In this document: positions 26,392-35,630 of the stretch, piece after piece | Position numbering within the stretch: the stretch's first letter is position 1 | Layout of the letters: the number at the start of each line of letters is the position of its first letter | DNA from: Chitinophagaceae bacterium | GTDB taxonomy: Bacteria > Bacteroidota > Bacteroidia > Chitinophagales > Chitinophagaceae | DNA length: 64,000 nt | Assembly (NCBI GenBank): GCA_016702745.1 | Contig: JADJDJ010000001.1 | Span: forward strand, 496,001-560,000 | Direction: 5' to 3' | The notes under the pieces: generated by a model | Seen by the model: only the letters and a program-made list of their open reading frames with translations | The model's database searches: none | Told to the model about the DNA's origin: nothing | Made by a program: the position numbers and the translations under genes

Positions 26392-26432
26392 ATCCCGACT
26401 CATGACTCCCGACTAAAGACTCATGACTATCT
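26392..26432. repeat. Inverted copy of the AGTC word repeat
   Basis: CGACTCATGACTCCCGACTAA followed by AGACTCATGACT; reverse complement of the words at 5736-5762. It sits between ccmB and ccmC. Confidence 0.6.
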
Positions 26433-26434
26433 TC

Positions 26435-27112
26435 CTAGTCTTTCCACAAAAAAGGAAACAGAATCACGGCCAACACTACCACCAGAATATCCAGGGCCAT
26501 CAAGAGCAGGATCGTACTCAAAGGAATGGTCAATAAAGGAGAGAAGGCTGCTGAAGAAAGCCGCATCAGCAATAATAATTGCGGAATAATAATCGGGAAT
26601 CCCAGTACGGCCATGATCGCAGCATTCTGCTGGGCCTTGGCAGCAATGGCAGCCAGAAAAGTAAAGACCAGACTCAGACTCCATCCACCCAGTAATACCA
26701 ACCCAATGAACTGGCCGGCATTCTGCATCGGATTGCCAAGGAATAAGACAAATAAAAGCAGACTCAGCAAACTCATCAGCAACATGAGGAGAGAATTGAA
26801 AAGCAATTTTGCGAGTACAAAACTCCCCGGACTGGCAATCGAATAAAAATAGAGCATCCGCCCCCGGCTCTCCTGCAGGAAACTTTTAGCAACAGCATTG
26901 ATACAAATGAATAACTGGATCACCCAGAATAAACCGTTCCAGACGCGGCTTTCCGTTTCATCCATGGCATTGAACAATACAAAAATGGTGGATCCGATAT
27001 AGAGGAGCACCCCGTAAAAACTGTATTGCTGCCTGATTTCCAGCAGCAGGTCCTTTTTTAGCAGGTGGAATATGTGGCTGACCTGGTTGATGAAATGAGT
27101 TTCCGGCGAAAT
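26435..27112 (-). CDS. ccmB: Heme exporter CcmB, start codon unclear
   Basis: About 225 residues with six hydrophobic helices. The family-typical N-terminus LLKKDLLLEIRQQYSFYG followed by VLLYIGSTIFVLFN and, later, LQESRGRMLYFYSIASPG and LSTILLLMALDILVVVLAVILFPFLWKD identify CcmB, the permease of the CcmAB heme-export ATPase. The first ATG/GTG in frame (GTG 27010) would remove the conserved first 25-30 residues. Upstream to the in-frame TGA (27119-27121) the only plausible codon is ATT at 27112, giving M-SPETHFINQVSHIFHLL; either this rare start is used or the ATG has been lost to a base error. Only 43 bases separate it from the divergent 27156 gene. Confidence 0.8.
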   Translation of the reverse strand: MSPETHFINQVSHIFHLLKKDLLLEIRQQYSFYGVLLYIGSTIFVLFNAMDETESRVWNGLFWVIQLFICINAVAKSFLQESRGRMLYFYSIASPGSFVLAKLLFNSLLMLLMSLLSLLLFVLFLGNPMQNAGQFIGLVLLGGWSLSLVFTFLAAIAAKAQQNAAIMAVLGFPIIIPQLLLLMRLSSAAFSPLLTIPLSTILLLMALDILVVVLAVILFPFLWKD

Positions 27113-27155
27113 TACTAATCAAGTACCTTTAGTGTGTAATTAATTTCAACACATC

Positions 27156-28079
27156 ATGAAACGTATCATTCTATTCCCCGCTGCTGCCTGCTTTTTGCTG
27201 ACTGTATTCATGCTGGATGCCTGCCAGTCTGCCAAAAATTCAACCGCCAGCAAAATGCTGAAGTTTGATCTGGAAAAAGGCAAGGGTTATGATTATGAAA
27301 TGATCATTAATATGGATCAGGAACTGATGGGCCAGCCGGTACAAATGGATATGACGACTTATTATTCCATGGACATCACTGAAGATGATGGCAGTATCAA
27401 GACTATTTCGAGCAAACTCGAAAGATTTAAAATGAAAACTGCCATGATGGGCTTCAATATTGATGTGGACACTGATGAGCCGGTGAACCGTGACACGCTT
27501 GATGTGAATAAGAACCCGTTACAAATCATAAAAAAAATCTTTGCTGCTTTAAAGGGCACCAAATTCAGCATGAAAGTGAACCGCGAAGGAAAGATTACTG
27601 ATATAAGCGGATTGGAAAACCTCGGGGACAAACTGGCCACCGAACTCGGATTGGACGAAGGAGATAAAACCACTGCTTCAGGCAGCCTGGATAAGGCTTT
27701 TAATAAAGAGGAAATCGCCCGGAATTTTGAGCGATTCTGGTACATTTTCCCCAATAAAGAAGTAAAAGTGGGAGATAGCTGGAAAAAAACCTCATCCTTT
27801 GGCGGACAAATGCCGGCTACCTATGAATCAACTTATAAAGTAACCGATATTGAAGGGGATATGGTGACACTGGAAGAGAAATCCCTGATCAGTGCAAAAC
27901 AGACCATAAATGACAATTCATTTGAATCCAGTGGTGAAATCAGCGGAATAGTTACAGTAGACAGCAGAAGCGGTTTATTAGTGAATTCCGATCAGGATTT
28001 GAATATGAAAATAAATTCGGGAGGAATGGAGGTCAAAATCAAGGGGAAATCAAAAATTAAAGGCAAGGCAAGACAATAA
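27156..28079 (+). CDS. DUF6263-like lipoprotein
   Basis: 307 residues. MKRIILFPAAACFLLTVFMLDAC is a lipoprotein signal with Cys23. The mature protein is beta-rich with GKGYDYEMIINMDQELMGQPVQMD, MTTYYSMDITEDDG, a central Lys-containing segment (ALKGTKFSMKVNREGKITDISG), FPNKEVKVGDSWKKT and a closing strand set GIVTVDSRSGLLVNSDQDL. This matches proteins labelled DUF6263 in Bacteroidota, whose function is unknown; assignment is from memory of the pattern. A TACCTTTA box at 27124-27131 is a weak promoter. Divergent from ccmB. Confidence 0.75.
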   Translation: MKRIILFPAAACFLLTVFMLDACQSAKNSTASKMLKFDLEKGKGYDYEMIINMDQELMGQPVQMDMTTYYSMDITEDDGSIKTISSKLERFKMKTAMMGFNIDVDTDEPVNRDTLDVNKNPLQIIKKIFAALKGTKFSMKVNREGKITDISGLENLGDKLATELGLDEGDKTTASGSLDKAFNKEEIARNFERFWYIFPNKEVKVGDSWKKTSSFGGQMPATYESTYKVTDIEGDMVTLEEKSLISAKQTINDNSFESSGEISGIVTVDSRSGLLVNSDQDLNMKINSGGMEVKIKGKSKIKGKARQ

Positions 28080-28092
28080 GGAAGTTATGCCA

Positions 28093-28133
28093 ATCGTCTG
28101 ACGTCTGACGTTTTACGTCTGACGTCTAAGCTT
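28093..28133. repeat. GACGTCTGACGTT word repeat
   Basis: CGTCTGACGTCTGACGTTTTACGTCTGACGTCTAAG: four near copies of ACGTCTG in 40 bases, containing GACGTC palindromes. Lies between convergent 27156 and tdk, followed by CTTTTTTAG, so it could also form a terminator-like hairpin. Confidence 0.55.
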
Positions 28134-28158
28134 TTTTAGTTTGACGCCTAATCTCTCG

Positions 28159-28725
28159 CTATTTCCTCTCATAGCATTTCCTGCACCGGGGCTCATACAC
28201 ATCCGTGGCACCCAGCATCACCTGGTCTTCATTCGGTATTTTCCGGTAGGAGTAATTGGCAATACTTCCGCATTGCTGGCAGATAGCATGCAGTTTGGTG
28301 ACATAGTCCGCCTTGGCCATGATATAAGGCATTTGTCCGAATGGATTGCCCAGGTAATCCATATCCAAGCCGGCCACGATAACCCGGATCCCGCGGAAAG
28401 CAAGTTCGTCACAGACATTGGCTATTTCCGGATCAAAAAACTGGGCTTCATCAATGCCCACCACATCCACATCCTGTGCCATCAGTAAAATCTTCTGGGA
28501 ATTGTCTACCGGCGTGGAGAGAATGGCCGTGGCATCATGTGAAACGATCTTTACCTCATCATAGCGTACATCTATAGCGGGTTTGAAAATCTCTACTTTC
28601 TGGTTCGCGATTTTAACTCTTTTCAGCCGACGGATCAGTTCCTCTGTTTTTCCGCTAAACATGGATCCGCAGATCACTTCAATACTCCCGCGCCGCTCCC
28701 CGCTGTTATTAGGTTCAATAAACAT
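28159..28725 (-). CDS. tdk: Thymidine kinase (type II)
   Basis: 188 residues from the ATG at 28725 (MFIEPNNSGERRGSIEVICG); an upstream in-frame start at 28815 is unlikely. P-loop GSMFSGKTEELIRRL, Walker B-like VVGIDEAQFFD, substrate loop AGLDMDYLGNPFGQMP, and a structural zinc site from CQQCGS and CRKC. It phosphorylates thymidine in nucleotide salvage. Divergent from the 28833 gene; a TAAATTTG box lies at 28821-28828 on the minus strand. Confidence 0.95.
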   Translation of the reverse strand: MFIEPNNSGERRGSIEVICGSMFSGKTEELIRRLKRVKIANQKVEIFKPAIDVRYDEVKIVSHDATAILSTPVDNSQKILLMAQDVDVVGIDEAQFFDPEIANVCDELAFRGIRVIVAGLDMDYLGNPFGQMPYIMAKADYVTKLHAICQQCGSIANYSYRKIPNEDQVMLGATDVYEPRCRKCYERK

Positions 28726-28832
28726 TGTTAAGATTTGTTTGCCGGCCAATGTTAATGAATTTATTGGCAGGTTGTTTGTAATTTTAAATGCCCGGGTACG
28801 TTGACCATTTAACAAAGCCTCAAATTTATCAA

Positions 28833-29564
28833 ATGGAGCGAATAGAATCCCTGATCAGCAAACTGAAACAGCAATTTGAACAAGGTACTGACCCCGCCGT
28901 GATGCTGGGAACTGTACAGTTATTGGAATTTGAACTGTCCAGAATGCGCTCAGCAGTCAGGCAAAGCCTGGGTACATCAAAAGTGGCGGTAGTGCTGCCC
29001 ATCAGCCAGCCTGCCACCCAGTCCCTCGGACAGGCCGTAGGAGCTGAATTTGAAAAATATGCCCCCAAACCCGTTGAACCTGCCCCGGTGGCAAAGGAGC
29101 CGGAGACCCATACTGTCAAAGAAACCCTGCTGGTGGAAGAAGGATCCGTCTCCCTGCTCCAGAAAAACGGGCAGCTGGATATGTTATTTGACCCAATGAT
29201 GGAAATTCCGACCCTGACCCATCAACGGAATGATAAAGAAGTCAATGACCTGGCGGGTCAGTCTGAATCCCTGAATGACCGTTTGAAACAGGGTAAGACC
29301 GAACTGGTGGAAAGGCTAAAGGAAACACCGGTAAAAGACCTGCGCAAGGCCATTGGCATCAATGACCGCTTCCTCTTTATTCATGAATTATTCCGGGGGG
29401 ATGAGAGTATGTATGAGCGTTGTATAAAGACGATTAACAGCTTTAATATTTTTGCAGAAGCAGAATACTGGATCAGCCGTGAGTTGAAAGTAAAACTGGG
29501 CTGGAAAGAAGACACAGAAGCTGTTCAGCATTTTGATCAGCTCGTCAAAAGACGTTTCTCCTGA
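28833..29564 (+). CDS. Conserved Bacteroidota protein, unknown function
   Basis: 243 residues, soluble, no signal peptide. The N-terminus (MERIESLISKLKQQFEQGTD) is helical; a Pro/Ala-rich linker with KPVEPAPVAKEPE follows near residue 85; the C-terminal 70 residues hold the most conserved-looking part, VKDLRKAIGINDRFLFIHELFRGD then CIKTINSFNIFAEAEYWISREL. I do not recognise a named domain. The ATG at 28833 is preferred to one at 28788 because the extra residues lie over the tdk promoter. Its 3' end overlaps convergent waaA by 28 bases. Confidence 0.75.
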   Translation: MERIESLISKLKQQFEQGTDPAVMLGTVQLLEFELSRMRSAVRQSLGTSKVAVVLPISQPATQSLGQAVGAEFEKYAPKPVEPAPVAKEPETHTVKETLLVEEGSVSLLQKNGQLDMLFDPMMEIPTLTHQRNDKEVNDLAGQSESLNDRLKQGKTELVERLKETPVKDLRKAIGINDRFLFIHELFRGDESMYERCIKTINSFNIFAEAEYWISRELKVKLGWKEDTEAVQHFDQLVKRRFS

Positions 29565-30789
29565 ATATATTGTATGATCAGGTGTACGGCCCCTGTATTG
29601 CTTTCTACAAATTTCCCTGCCGCGGCTGCCATTGTATCATAAACAGCAGTCTGACTGATCAATTCCTGTAATTGATGGGTCATCTGATCGCCTTCTGTAA
29701 CGGAGCTGGCTCCCCCTTTTGTTACGAGTCCAATAGCTTCACTGTACTTGCTGTAAAAAGGCCCAAAGAAAACCGGGCGTGAATAAACGGCAGCCTCCAG
29801 CACATTATGTATCCCGCTTTTTCTGAGTCCACCCCCGATATAACAAATCCATGCATACCGGTAAAGCCGGGATAACATCCCTACATTATCAATAATCAGG
29901 AAGCGGGAGTTGGTTGGGGAACTGCTCATGGTAGATAAACGAATGGCATCTGGAAAGAGGCTGTCTAAATAAGTCAGGTGTTTTTCATTGATTTCATGAG
30001 GAGCAATCAATAATTTAATATCAGTGTTTTCCAGTTGGGTCATGACCGTTTTCAGCAATATTTCATCCTCCGGCCAGCTGCTGCCAGCCACAATTAAGCG
30101 CCTATTACCTGCAAATTGCCCGATTTGCGGAATGGGCTGCCAGCCTGCGGCAATGGCATTGACCCTGTCAAAACGGGTATCTCCTGAAATACTGCAGATG
30201 GAGCCAAGCCCGATTTCACGGATCAGTTCCAGTGAAGATTGGTTTTGTACAAAAAGATGATCAAAACGGGAGAGTATTTTTCGCTGCAAACCACCATACC
30301 ATTTGAAAAATGACATATCCCTTCTGAATAAAGCTGATATCAGCAGCAAAGGAATCTGTCGGTATTTGATTTTCTTGAGGTAGTAATACCAGAATTCATA
30401 TTTCACAAATACAACCAATACGGGCTGTACAATTTCAAGGAATTGACGGGCATTGGCCGGACCATCTATTGGCAGGTAAAAACCCAGTCGGCTCCAGTAT
30501 AATTCTTTTGAACCTCATAGCCGGAAGGAGAAAAAAAAGTCAACAGAATGCTGTGATCCGGATAGGTTGTTTTCAGGGCTTCCATGACCGGCCGTCCTTG
30601 TTCAAACTCGCCCAAAGAAGCACAATGGACCCAAATGATTTTTTGGCCTGGTTTAATAGCTTCCCGCATCCTGGAGAAGATATTCCGGCGCCCATCCACC
30701 CATTTTTTTGCCTTAGGATTAAAAAGCGAAGCCAGCCGGATACCAATCCGGAAAAAAAACAGAAAAATATTGTATAAAACGACTGACAA
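29537..30789 (-). CDS. waaA: 3-deoxy-D-manno-octulosonic acid transferase, one frameshift
   Basis: 417 residues after correction; adds Kdo to lipid A precursor at the inner membrane. The N-terminus has a membrane anchor (NIFLFFFRIGIRLASLF) and IKPGQKIIWVHCASLGEFEQGRP, the acceptor motif with its catalytic Glu (GEFEQ). After the frame break come KYEFWYYYLKKIKYRQIPLLLISALF and SWPEDEILL, then VFFGPFYSKYSEAIGLVTKGG at the donor site. One T is missing in the T-run opposite 30478-30482; with it the protein reads ADWVFYLPIDGPANARQFL without interruption. Confidence 0.93.
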
Positions 30790-30849
30790 CGGCTTGGAAA
30801 TTAATCAGCAGCAAATGTAAAAGCAATCGGTAAACTATCCTTATTTTAC

Positions 30850-30857
30850 TATTTTTG
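30850..30857 (+). promoter_or_regulatory. Bacteroidota -7 box TATTTTTG of the nucleotide-sugar operon
   Basis: Exact TAnnTTTG 26 bases before the DegT start at 30884; no good -33 element. Likely drives the six genes to 37052. Confidence 0.45.
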
Positions 30858-30883
30858 CGGCGCTTATCTTTTAAACCCAGCCC

Positions 30884-32014
30884 ATGCGACCTATCCAGAT
30901 GGTGGATACCAAAACCCAGTATCACAAGATCAAACCTGCCGTGGATCAGGCCGTCATGGAAGTGATGGAAAGCACAGCCTTTATCAATGGGAAGGCCGTA
31001 CAGGATTTTGCCGCGGCTTTATCGTCTTATCTCGGGGTCAAACATACGATCCCCTGTGCGAATGGCACAGATGCCTTGCAGATTGCCATGATGGCTTTAG
31101 GGCTGCAACCAGGGGATGAAGTGATCACCCCCTCTTTTACCTATATAGCCACAACGGAAGTAATTGCCCTTCTCAAGCTCACCCCGGTTTTTGTGGAAGT
31201 AGATCCAAAAACATTTTGTGTTGAACCGGCAGCCATCGAAAAAGCAATTACACCCCGTACAAAAGCCATTGTTCCGGTTCATTTGTATGGACAGGCTGCT
31301 CCTATGGAAAGAATCATGGAGATCGCCAAAAAAAATGGACTTTATGTAATCGAAGACACTGCCCAGGCCATCGGTTGTGATTATATATTTGACAATGGCA
31401 GCCGGAAAAAGACCGGGACCATTGGCCATATCGGAGCCACTTCTTTTTATCCTTCCAAAAACCTGGGGGCTTTTGGTGACGGTGGGGCCATCTTTACCAA
31501 TGATGATGAACTGGCTACCCGGATGAAGATGATTGCCAATCATGGTCAAAGCCGCCAGTATTATCATGATGTGGTGGGCTGTAACAGCCGGTTGGACTCT
31601 ATCCAGGCTGCCATACTTGGTATCAAACTAAAGCATTTAGATGAGTATGCACGGGCCCGTCAGCAGGCTGCCGCTTTTTATGATCAGGCATTTGCCGGGC
31701 ATCCTGCTATTACTACACCAGCCCCTGCTGCTTATTCCAGTCACGTATATCATCAGTACACGATTTTGCTGGAAGGGGTGGACCGGGAAGGACTAAAAAA
31801 ATACGTGGCAGAAAAGGGGATACCGGCCATGATTTATTATCCGGTTCCCGGGCACCGGCAAAAAATGTTTGAACAGTTTAATGTGGCGTCGCTTGATTTG
31901 CCGGTTACGGACTGGCTCACCCAACGAGTGATTTCCCTGCCCATCCATACAGAACTGGATGAAGAGCAGCTGGCTTATATTACCACTCATGTACTGGCAT
32001 ACATCAACCAATAA
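30884..32014 (+). CDS. DegT/DnrJ/EryC1/StrS sugar aminotransferase
   Basis: 376 residues. PLP-dependent sugar aminotransferase: PCANGTDALQIAMMALGL, DEVITPSFTYIATTEVIALL, VIEDTAQAIGCDY and the PLP-lysine motif TSFYPSKNLGAFGDGGAIF, then NHGQSRQYYHDVVGCNSRLD. The closest family I know is WbpE/WlbC type, which aminates UDP-3-keto-N-acetylglucosaminuronate; the nearby tviB-type dehydrogenase fits that route, but the 3-dehydrogenase and acetyltransferase are not here. First gene of the operon, nine bases before ugd. Confidence 0.9.
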   Translation: MRPIQMVDTKTQYHKIKPAVDQAVMEVMESTAFINGKAVQDFAAALSSYLGVKHTIPCANGTDALQIAMMALGLQPGDEVITPSFTYIATTEVIALLKLTPVFVEVDPKTFCVEPAAIEKAITPRTKAIVPVHLYGQAAPMERIMEIAKKNGLYVIEDTAQAIGCDYIFDNGSRKKTGTIGHIGATSFYPSKNLGAFGDGGAIFTNDDELATRMKMIANHGQSRQYYHDVVGCNSRLDSIQAAILGIKLKHLDEYARARQQAAAFYDQAFAGHPAITTPAPAAYSSHVYHQYTILLEGVDREGLKKYVAEKGIPAMIYYPVPGHRQKMFEQFNVASLDLPVTDWLTQRVISLPIHTELDEEQLAYITTHVLAYINQ

Positions 32015-32023
32015 AAACTGATT

Positions 32024-33334
32024 ATGAAAATAGCTGTGATAGGCACTGGTTATGTAGGACTGGTTACAGGTACCTGTTTTGCAGAAACCGGTAATGATGT
32101 GACCTGTGTGGATATTGATGTATCCAAAGTGAACAAGCTGAATAACGGTGAAATCACGATTTATGAACCGGGGCTTGAAAAATTATTTCTCCGGAACAGA
32201 AAGGAAAACAGACTTCATTTTACCACCAGTCTGTCAGATGCTGTTAAAGATGCAGTTATCATTTTTCTGGCCCTGCCCACACCCCCGGGAGAAGATGGCT
32301 CAGCAGATCTCCGTTATATCCTGGGTGTGGCCGGTGATCTGGGAAAAATCATTACTGAATACAAAGTAATTGTAGATAAAAGTACCGTCCCTGTTGGTAC
32401 GGCTGATAAAGTGAGGGCCGCTCTTGCTGCAGGATATAAAGGTGAATTTGATGTGGTGAGTAATCCTGAATTTCTTCGGGAAGGCGTAGCGGTGGAAGAT
32501 TTTATGAAACCCGACCGGGTGGTGATTGGCTGCAGTTCAGAGAGGGCCAGAAAACTGATGGGCGATCTGTATGCTCCGTTTGTAAGACAGGGCAATCCCG
32601 TGATCTTTATGGATGAACGTTCCGCCGAACTCACCAAGTATGCGGCGAATTCATTCCTGGCCATGAAGATTTCCTTCATGAATGAAATTGCACGTCTTTG
32701 TGAACGCCTGGATGCTGATGTGGATATGGTGCGTAAGGGGATTGGTACCGATGATAGAATTGGTAAACGTTTCTTATTTCCCGGAATCGGATATGGAGGC
32801 AGCTGTTTTCCCAAGGATGTACAGGCCCTGGTTAAATCAGCAACTGAAACCGGTTATGATTTTGAAATTCTCCAGGCGGTGATGAAAGTGAATGAAGCCC
32901 AGAAACTGCACCTGCTGCCCGGTATCCTTTCCTATTTCAATGGGGATATTTCCGGTAAGCATTTTGCACTCTGGGGCCTGGCTTTCAAACCCAATACAGA
33001 TGATATCCGGGAAGCACCGGCTTTGTATATCATTGATGCCTTGCTTAAAGATGGGGCCACCGTTTCCGTATTTGATCCGGAAGCCATGCGCAATGTAAAA
33101 CAGGAACTGGGTGACCGGGTGCAATATGCCGGTAGTCAGTATGGAGCACTGGAAAAAGCAGATGCCCTGATCATTGCCACCGAGTGGAATGAATTCAGAA
33201 CACCTGATTTTTCAAGGATTGCCACATCCCTGAAAAACAAGGTTATCTTCGATGGGCGAAACCTGTTTGATCTGTCAGTCATGCGTGAACTTGGATTTTA
33301 TTACCAGAGTGTGGGAAGGGCCATCATAAAATAA
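32024..33334 (+). CDS. ugd: UDP-glucose 6-dehydrogenase
   Basis: 436 residues. NAD-binding start MKIAVIGTGYVGLVTGTCFAE, LALPTPPGEDGSADLRY, VDKSTVPVGTADKV, SNPEFLREGVAVEDFMKPDR and the active-site cysteine motif GIGYGGSCFPKD, then WGLAFKPNTDDIREAPA. It oxidises UDP-glucose twice to UDP-glucuronate, the substrate of the next gene product. Five bases separate it from uxs. Confidence 0.96.
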   Translation: MKIAVIGTGYVGLVTGTCFAETGNDVTCVDIDVSKVNKLNNGEITIYEPGLEKLFLRNRKENRLHFTTSLSDAVKDAVIIFLALPTPPGEDGSADLRYILGVAGDLGKIITEYKVIVDKSTVPVGTADKVRAALAAGYKGEFDVVSNPEFLREGVAVEDFMKPDRVVIGCSSERARKLMGDLYAPFVRQGNPVIFMDERSAELTKYAANSFLAMKISFMNEIARLCERLDADVDMVRKGIGTDDRIGKRFLFPGIGYGGSCFPKDVQALVKSATETGYDFEILQAVMKVNEAQKLHLLPGILSYFNGDISGKHFALWGLAFKPNTDDIREAPALYIIDALLKDGATVSVFDPEAMRNVKQELGDRVQYAGSQYGALEKADALIIATEWNEFRTPDFSRIATSLKNKVIFDGRNLFDLSVMRELGFYYQSVGRAIIK

Positions 33335-33339
33335 CAACT

Positions 33340-34323
33340 ATGGAACGCAAAAGAGTTTTAATCACCGGCGCCGCCGGATTCCTTGGATCACATCTTTGTG
33401 ACCGTTTTATTAAAGAGGGATACCATGTCATCGGAATGGATAACCTGATCACAGGAGACCTGGCGAATATCCAGCATCTTTTTAAGCTGGAACAGTTTGA
33501 GTTTTATCACCATGATGTAACCAAATTCATTCACGTACCGGGTAACCTGGATTATATCCTTCATTTTGCGTCTCCTGCCAGTCCGATCGACTATCTCAAA
33601 ATCCCCATACAAACACTGAAAGTGGGTGCCATGGGAACCCATAATTGCCTGGGACTCGCCAAGGCAAAAAATGCAAGAATACTGGTGGCCAGTACAAGTG
33701 AAGTATATGGTGACCCGATGGTTCACCCGCAAACGGAAGAATACTGGGGAAATGTAAATCCCGTTGGTCCACGCGGTGTTTATGATGAAGCCAAAAGATA
33801 CATGGAGTCCATCACCAGGGCCTATTATACCTTTCATGGAGTGGAGACAAGGATCATCAGGATATTTAATACCTATGGTCCCCGGATGCGGTTGAATGAT
33901 GGCAGGGCCTTGCCCGCTTTTATCGGACAGGCCTTGAGAGGTGAGGATCTTACTGTGTTTGGAGATGGATCACAAACCAGGAGTTTTTGCTATGTAGATG
34001 ACCTGATCGAAGGGATTTACCGTTTATTACTCAGCGATTATTCCATGCCGGTCAATATTGGTAACCCCAATGAAATTTCTCTGAAAGACTTTGCAGAAGA
34101 AGTACTGGCACTGACCGGAAATAAAGTGAAGATTATTTATAAGCCGCTCCCGGTAGATGATCCAAAACAAAGACAGCCGGATATCACCAAAGCCAAAAAT
34201 ATCCTGGGCTGGGAACCCAAAGTAGGAAGAAAGGAAGGATTACAGGTGACCTATGACTATTTCCGCTCGCTTCCAAAAGAAGAGTGGGACAAACAACCCA
34301 AAGAATTCGTAAGCAATAAATAA
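33340..34323 (+). CDS. uxs: UDP-glucuronate decarboxylase (UDP-xylose synthase)
   Basis: 327 residues. Extended short-chain dehydrogenase: GAAGFLGSHLCDRFIKEG, YILHFASPASPIDYLKIP, STSEVYGDP, PRGVYDEAKRYMES (catalytic YxxxK) and RIFNTYGPRMRLNDGRALP. This pattern is the UXS subgroup, which decarboxylates UDP-glucuronate to UDP-xylose; together with ugd it forms a two-step path. Ends 15 bases before tviB. Confidence 0.94.
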   Translation: MERKRVLITGAAGFLGSHLCDRFIKEGYHVIGMDNLITGDLANIQHLFKLEQFEFYHHDVTKFIHVPGNLDYILHFASPASPIDYLKIPIQTLKVGAMGTHNCLGLAKAKNARILVASTSEVYGDPMVHPQTEEYWGNVNPVGPRGVYDEAKRYMESITRAYYTFHGVETRIIRIFNTYGPRMRLNDGRALPAFIGQALRGEDLTVFGDGSQTRSFCYVDDLIEGIYRLLLSDYSMPVNIGNPNEISLKDFAEEVLALTGNKVKIIYKPLPVDDPKQRQPDITKAKNILGWEPKVGRKEGLQVTYDYFRSLPKEEWDKQPKEFVSNK

Positions 34324-34338
34324 AACCAATATACTGCC

Positions 34339-35628
34339 ATGTACCAGGATTTAATTGATAAAAAAGCGAAGCTGGCCGTGATCGGCCTTGGATATGTAGG
34401 ATTACCGATAGCACTTGAGTTTGCCAGAAAGATTTCCGTGATTGGTTTTGATATCAACCCTAAAAGGGTAGAGATGATGAAACAGGGGATTGATCCCAGC
34501 AATGAACTGGAAAAAGAAGCTTTTGAAGGTTGTGATATTACTTTCACTGATTCAATAGACGTATTGCGTGAGGCCCGCTTTTTTGTGGTGGCCGTACCCA
34601 CACCGGTTGATGAACATAATGTACCCGACCTGACCCCTGTTAAAAAAGCTTCAGAGACTGTAGGTAAAGTGGTGAAGAAAGGTGATTATGTGGTTTTTGA
34701 ATCCACCGTTTACCCCGGTTGCACGGAAGAAGATTGTCTTCCCGTGATTGAAAAATTATCAGGACTGAAAAATATCACTGACTTCAAACTCGGCTATTCA
34801 CCTGAAAGGATCAATCCGGGAGATAAAAACCATACTCTTGCTTCTATTATCAAAGTGGTATCAGGTTGTGATGCAGAATCGCTGGATGAAATTGCCAAAA
34901 CCTATGAACTCGTGGTAAAAGCAGGAGTGCATCGTGCGTCATCCATTAAAGTGGCAGAAGCAGCGAAGATCATTGAAAATACACAGCGTGACCTGAATAT
35001 TGCCTTAATGAATGAACTGTCCATCATTTTCAATATGATGAATATTAATACCTATGAGGTACTGGAAGCTGCCGGCACGAAATGGAATTTTCTGAAATTC
35101 CAGCCCGGACTGGTAGGCGGACATTGCATCGGAGTGGATCCTTATTATCTGACTTATAAAGCCAGTGAACTGGGATATGATGCAGAAGTAATTCTGGCGG
35201 GAAGAAATATCAATGACAATATGGCCAAGTATGTGGCCAGGACGGTGATCCAGCACATCATTAAGAATACCAGTGATGTAAAAGCTGCAAAAGTGCTGGT
35301 GAAAGGAGCCACATTTAAAGAGAATGTAAGTGATATCCGCAATTCAAAAGTGGCAGATGTGGTCAAAGCCCTTCAGTCTTATTATGTGAATGTGGATGTG
35401 GAAGATCCTTATGCTGATTCAGAAGAACTGAAACATGAATATGGTTTCGAACTGGCTGCCAGCACGGGAAATGATTATGATGCGGTGATCATTACGGTGC
35501 CGCACAATGAATACAAAGAACTGGACGATGCCCATTTTGTGTCGATCACAAAAGCGCATGGGATGGTAGCAGATCTGAAAGGAATTTACCGGAACAAAAT
35601 CAGTAACAGAACCTACTGGAGTTTATAA
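34339..35628 (+). CDS. tviB: UDP-N-acetylglucosamine 6-dehydrogenase (TviB type)
   Basis: 429 residues. Starts MYQDLIDKKAKLAVIGLGYVGLPIALEF; PTPVDEHNVPDLTPVKKAS, FESTVYPGCTEEDCLPVIE, GYSPERINPGDKNHTL and the catalytic cysteine motif PGLVGGHCIGVDPYYLTYKA are those of TviB/WbpP-associated dehydrogenases, which convert UDP-GlcNAc to UDP-GlcNAc-uronate. A second nucleotide-sugar dehydrogenase beside ugd shows that both neutral and amino-sugar uronic acids are made. Two bases before rfbC. Confidence 0.92.
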   Translation: MYQDLIDKKAKLAVIGLGYVGLPIALEFARKISVIGFDINPKRVEMMKQGIDPSNELEKEAFEGCDITFTDSIDVLREARFFVVAVPTPVDEHNVPDLTPVKKASETVGKVVKKGDYVVFESTVYPGCTEEDCLPVIEKLSGLKNITDFKLGYSPERINPGDKNHTLASIIKVVSGCDAESLDEIAKTYELVVKAGVHRASSIKVAEAAKIIENTQRDLNIALMNELSIIFNMMNINTYEVLEAAGTKWNFLKFQPGLVGGHCIGVDPYYLTYKASELGYDAEVILAGRNINDNMAKYVARTVIQHIIKNTSDVKAAKVLVKGATFKENVSDIRNSKVADVVKALQSYYVNVDVEDPYADSEELKHEYGFELAASTGNDYDAVIITVPHNEYKELDDAHFVSITKAHGMVADLKGIYRNKISNRTYWSL

Positions 35629-35630
35629 TC

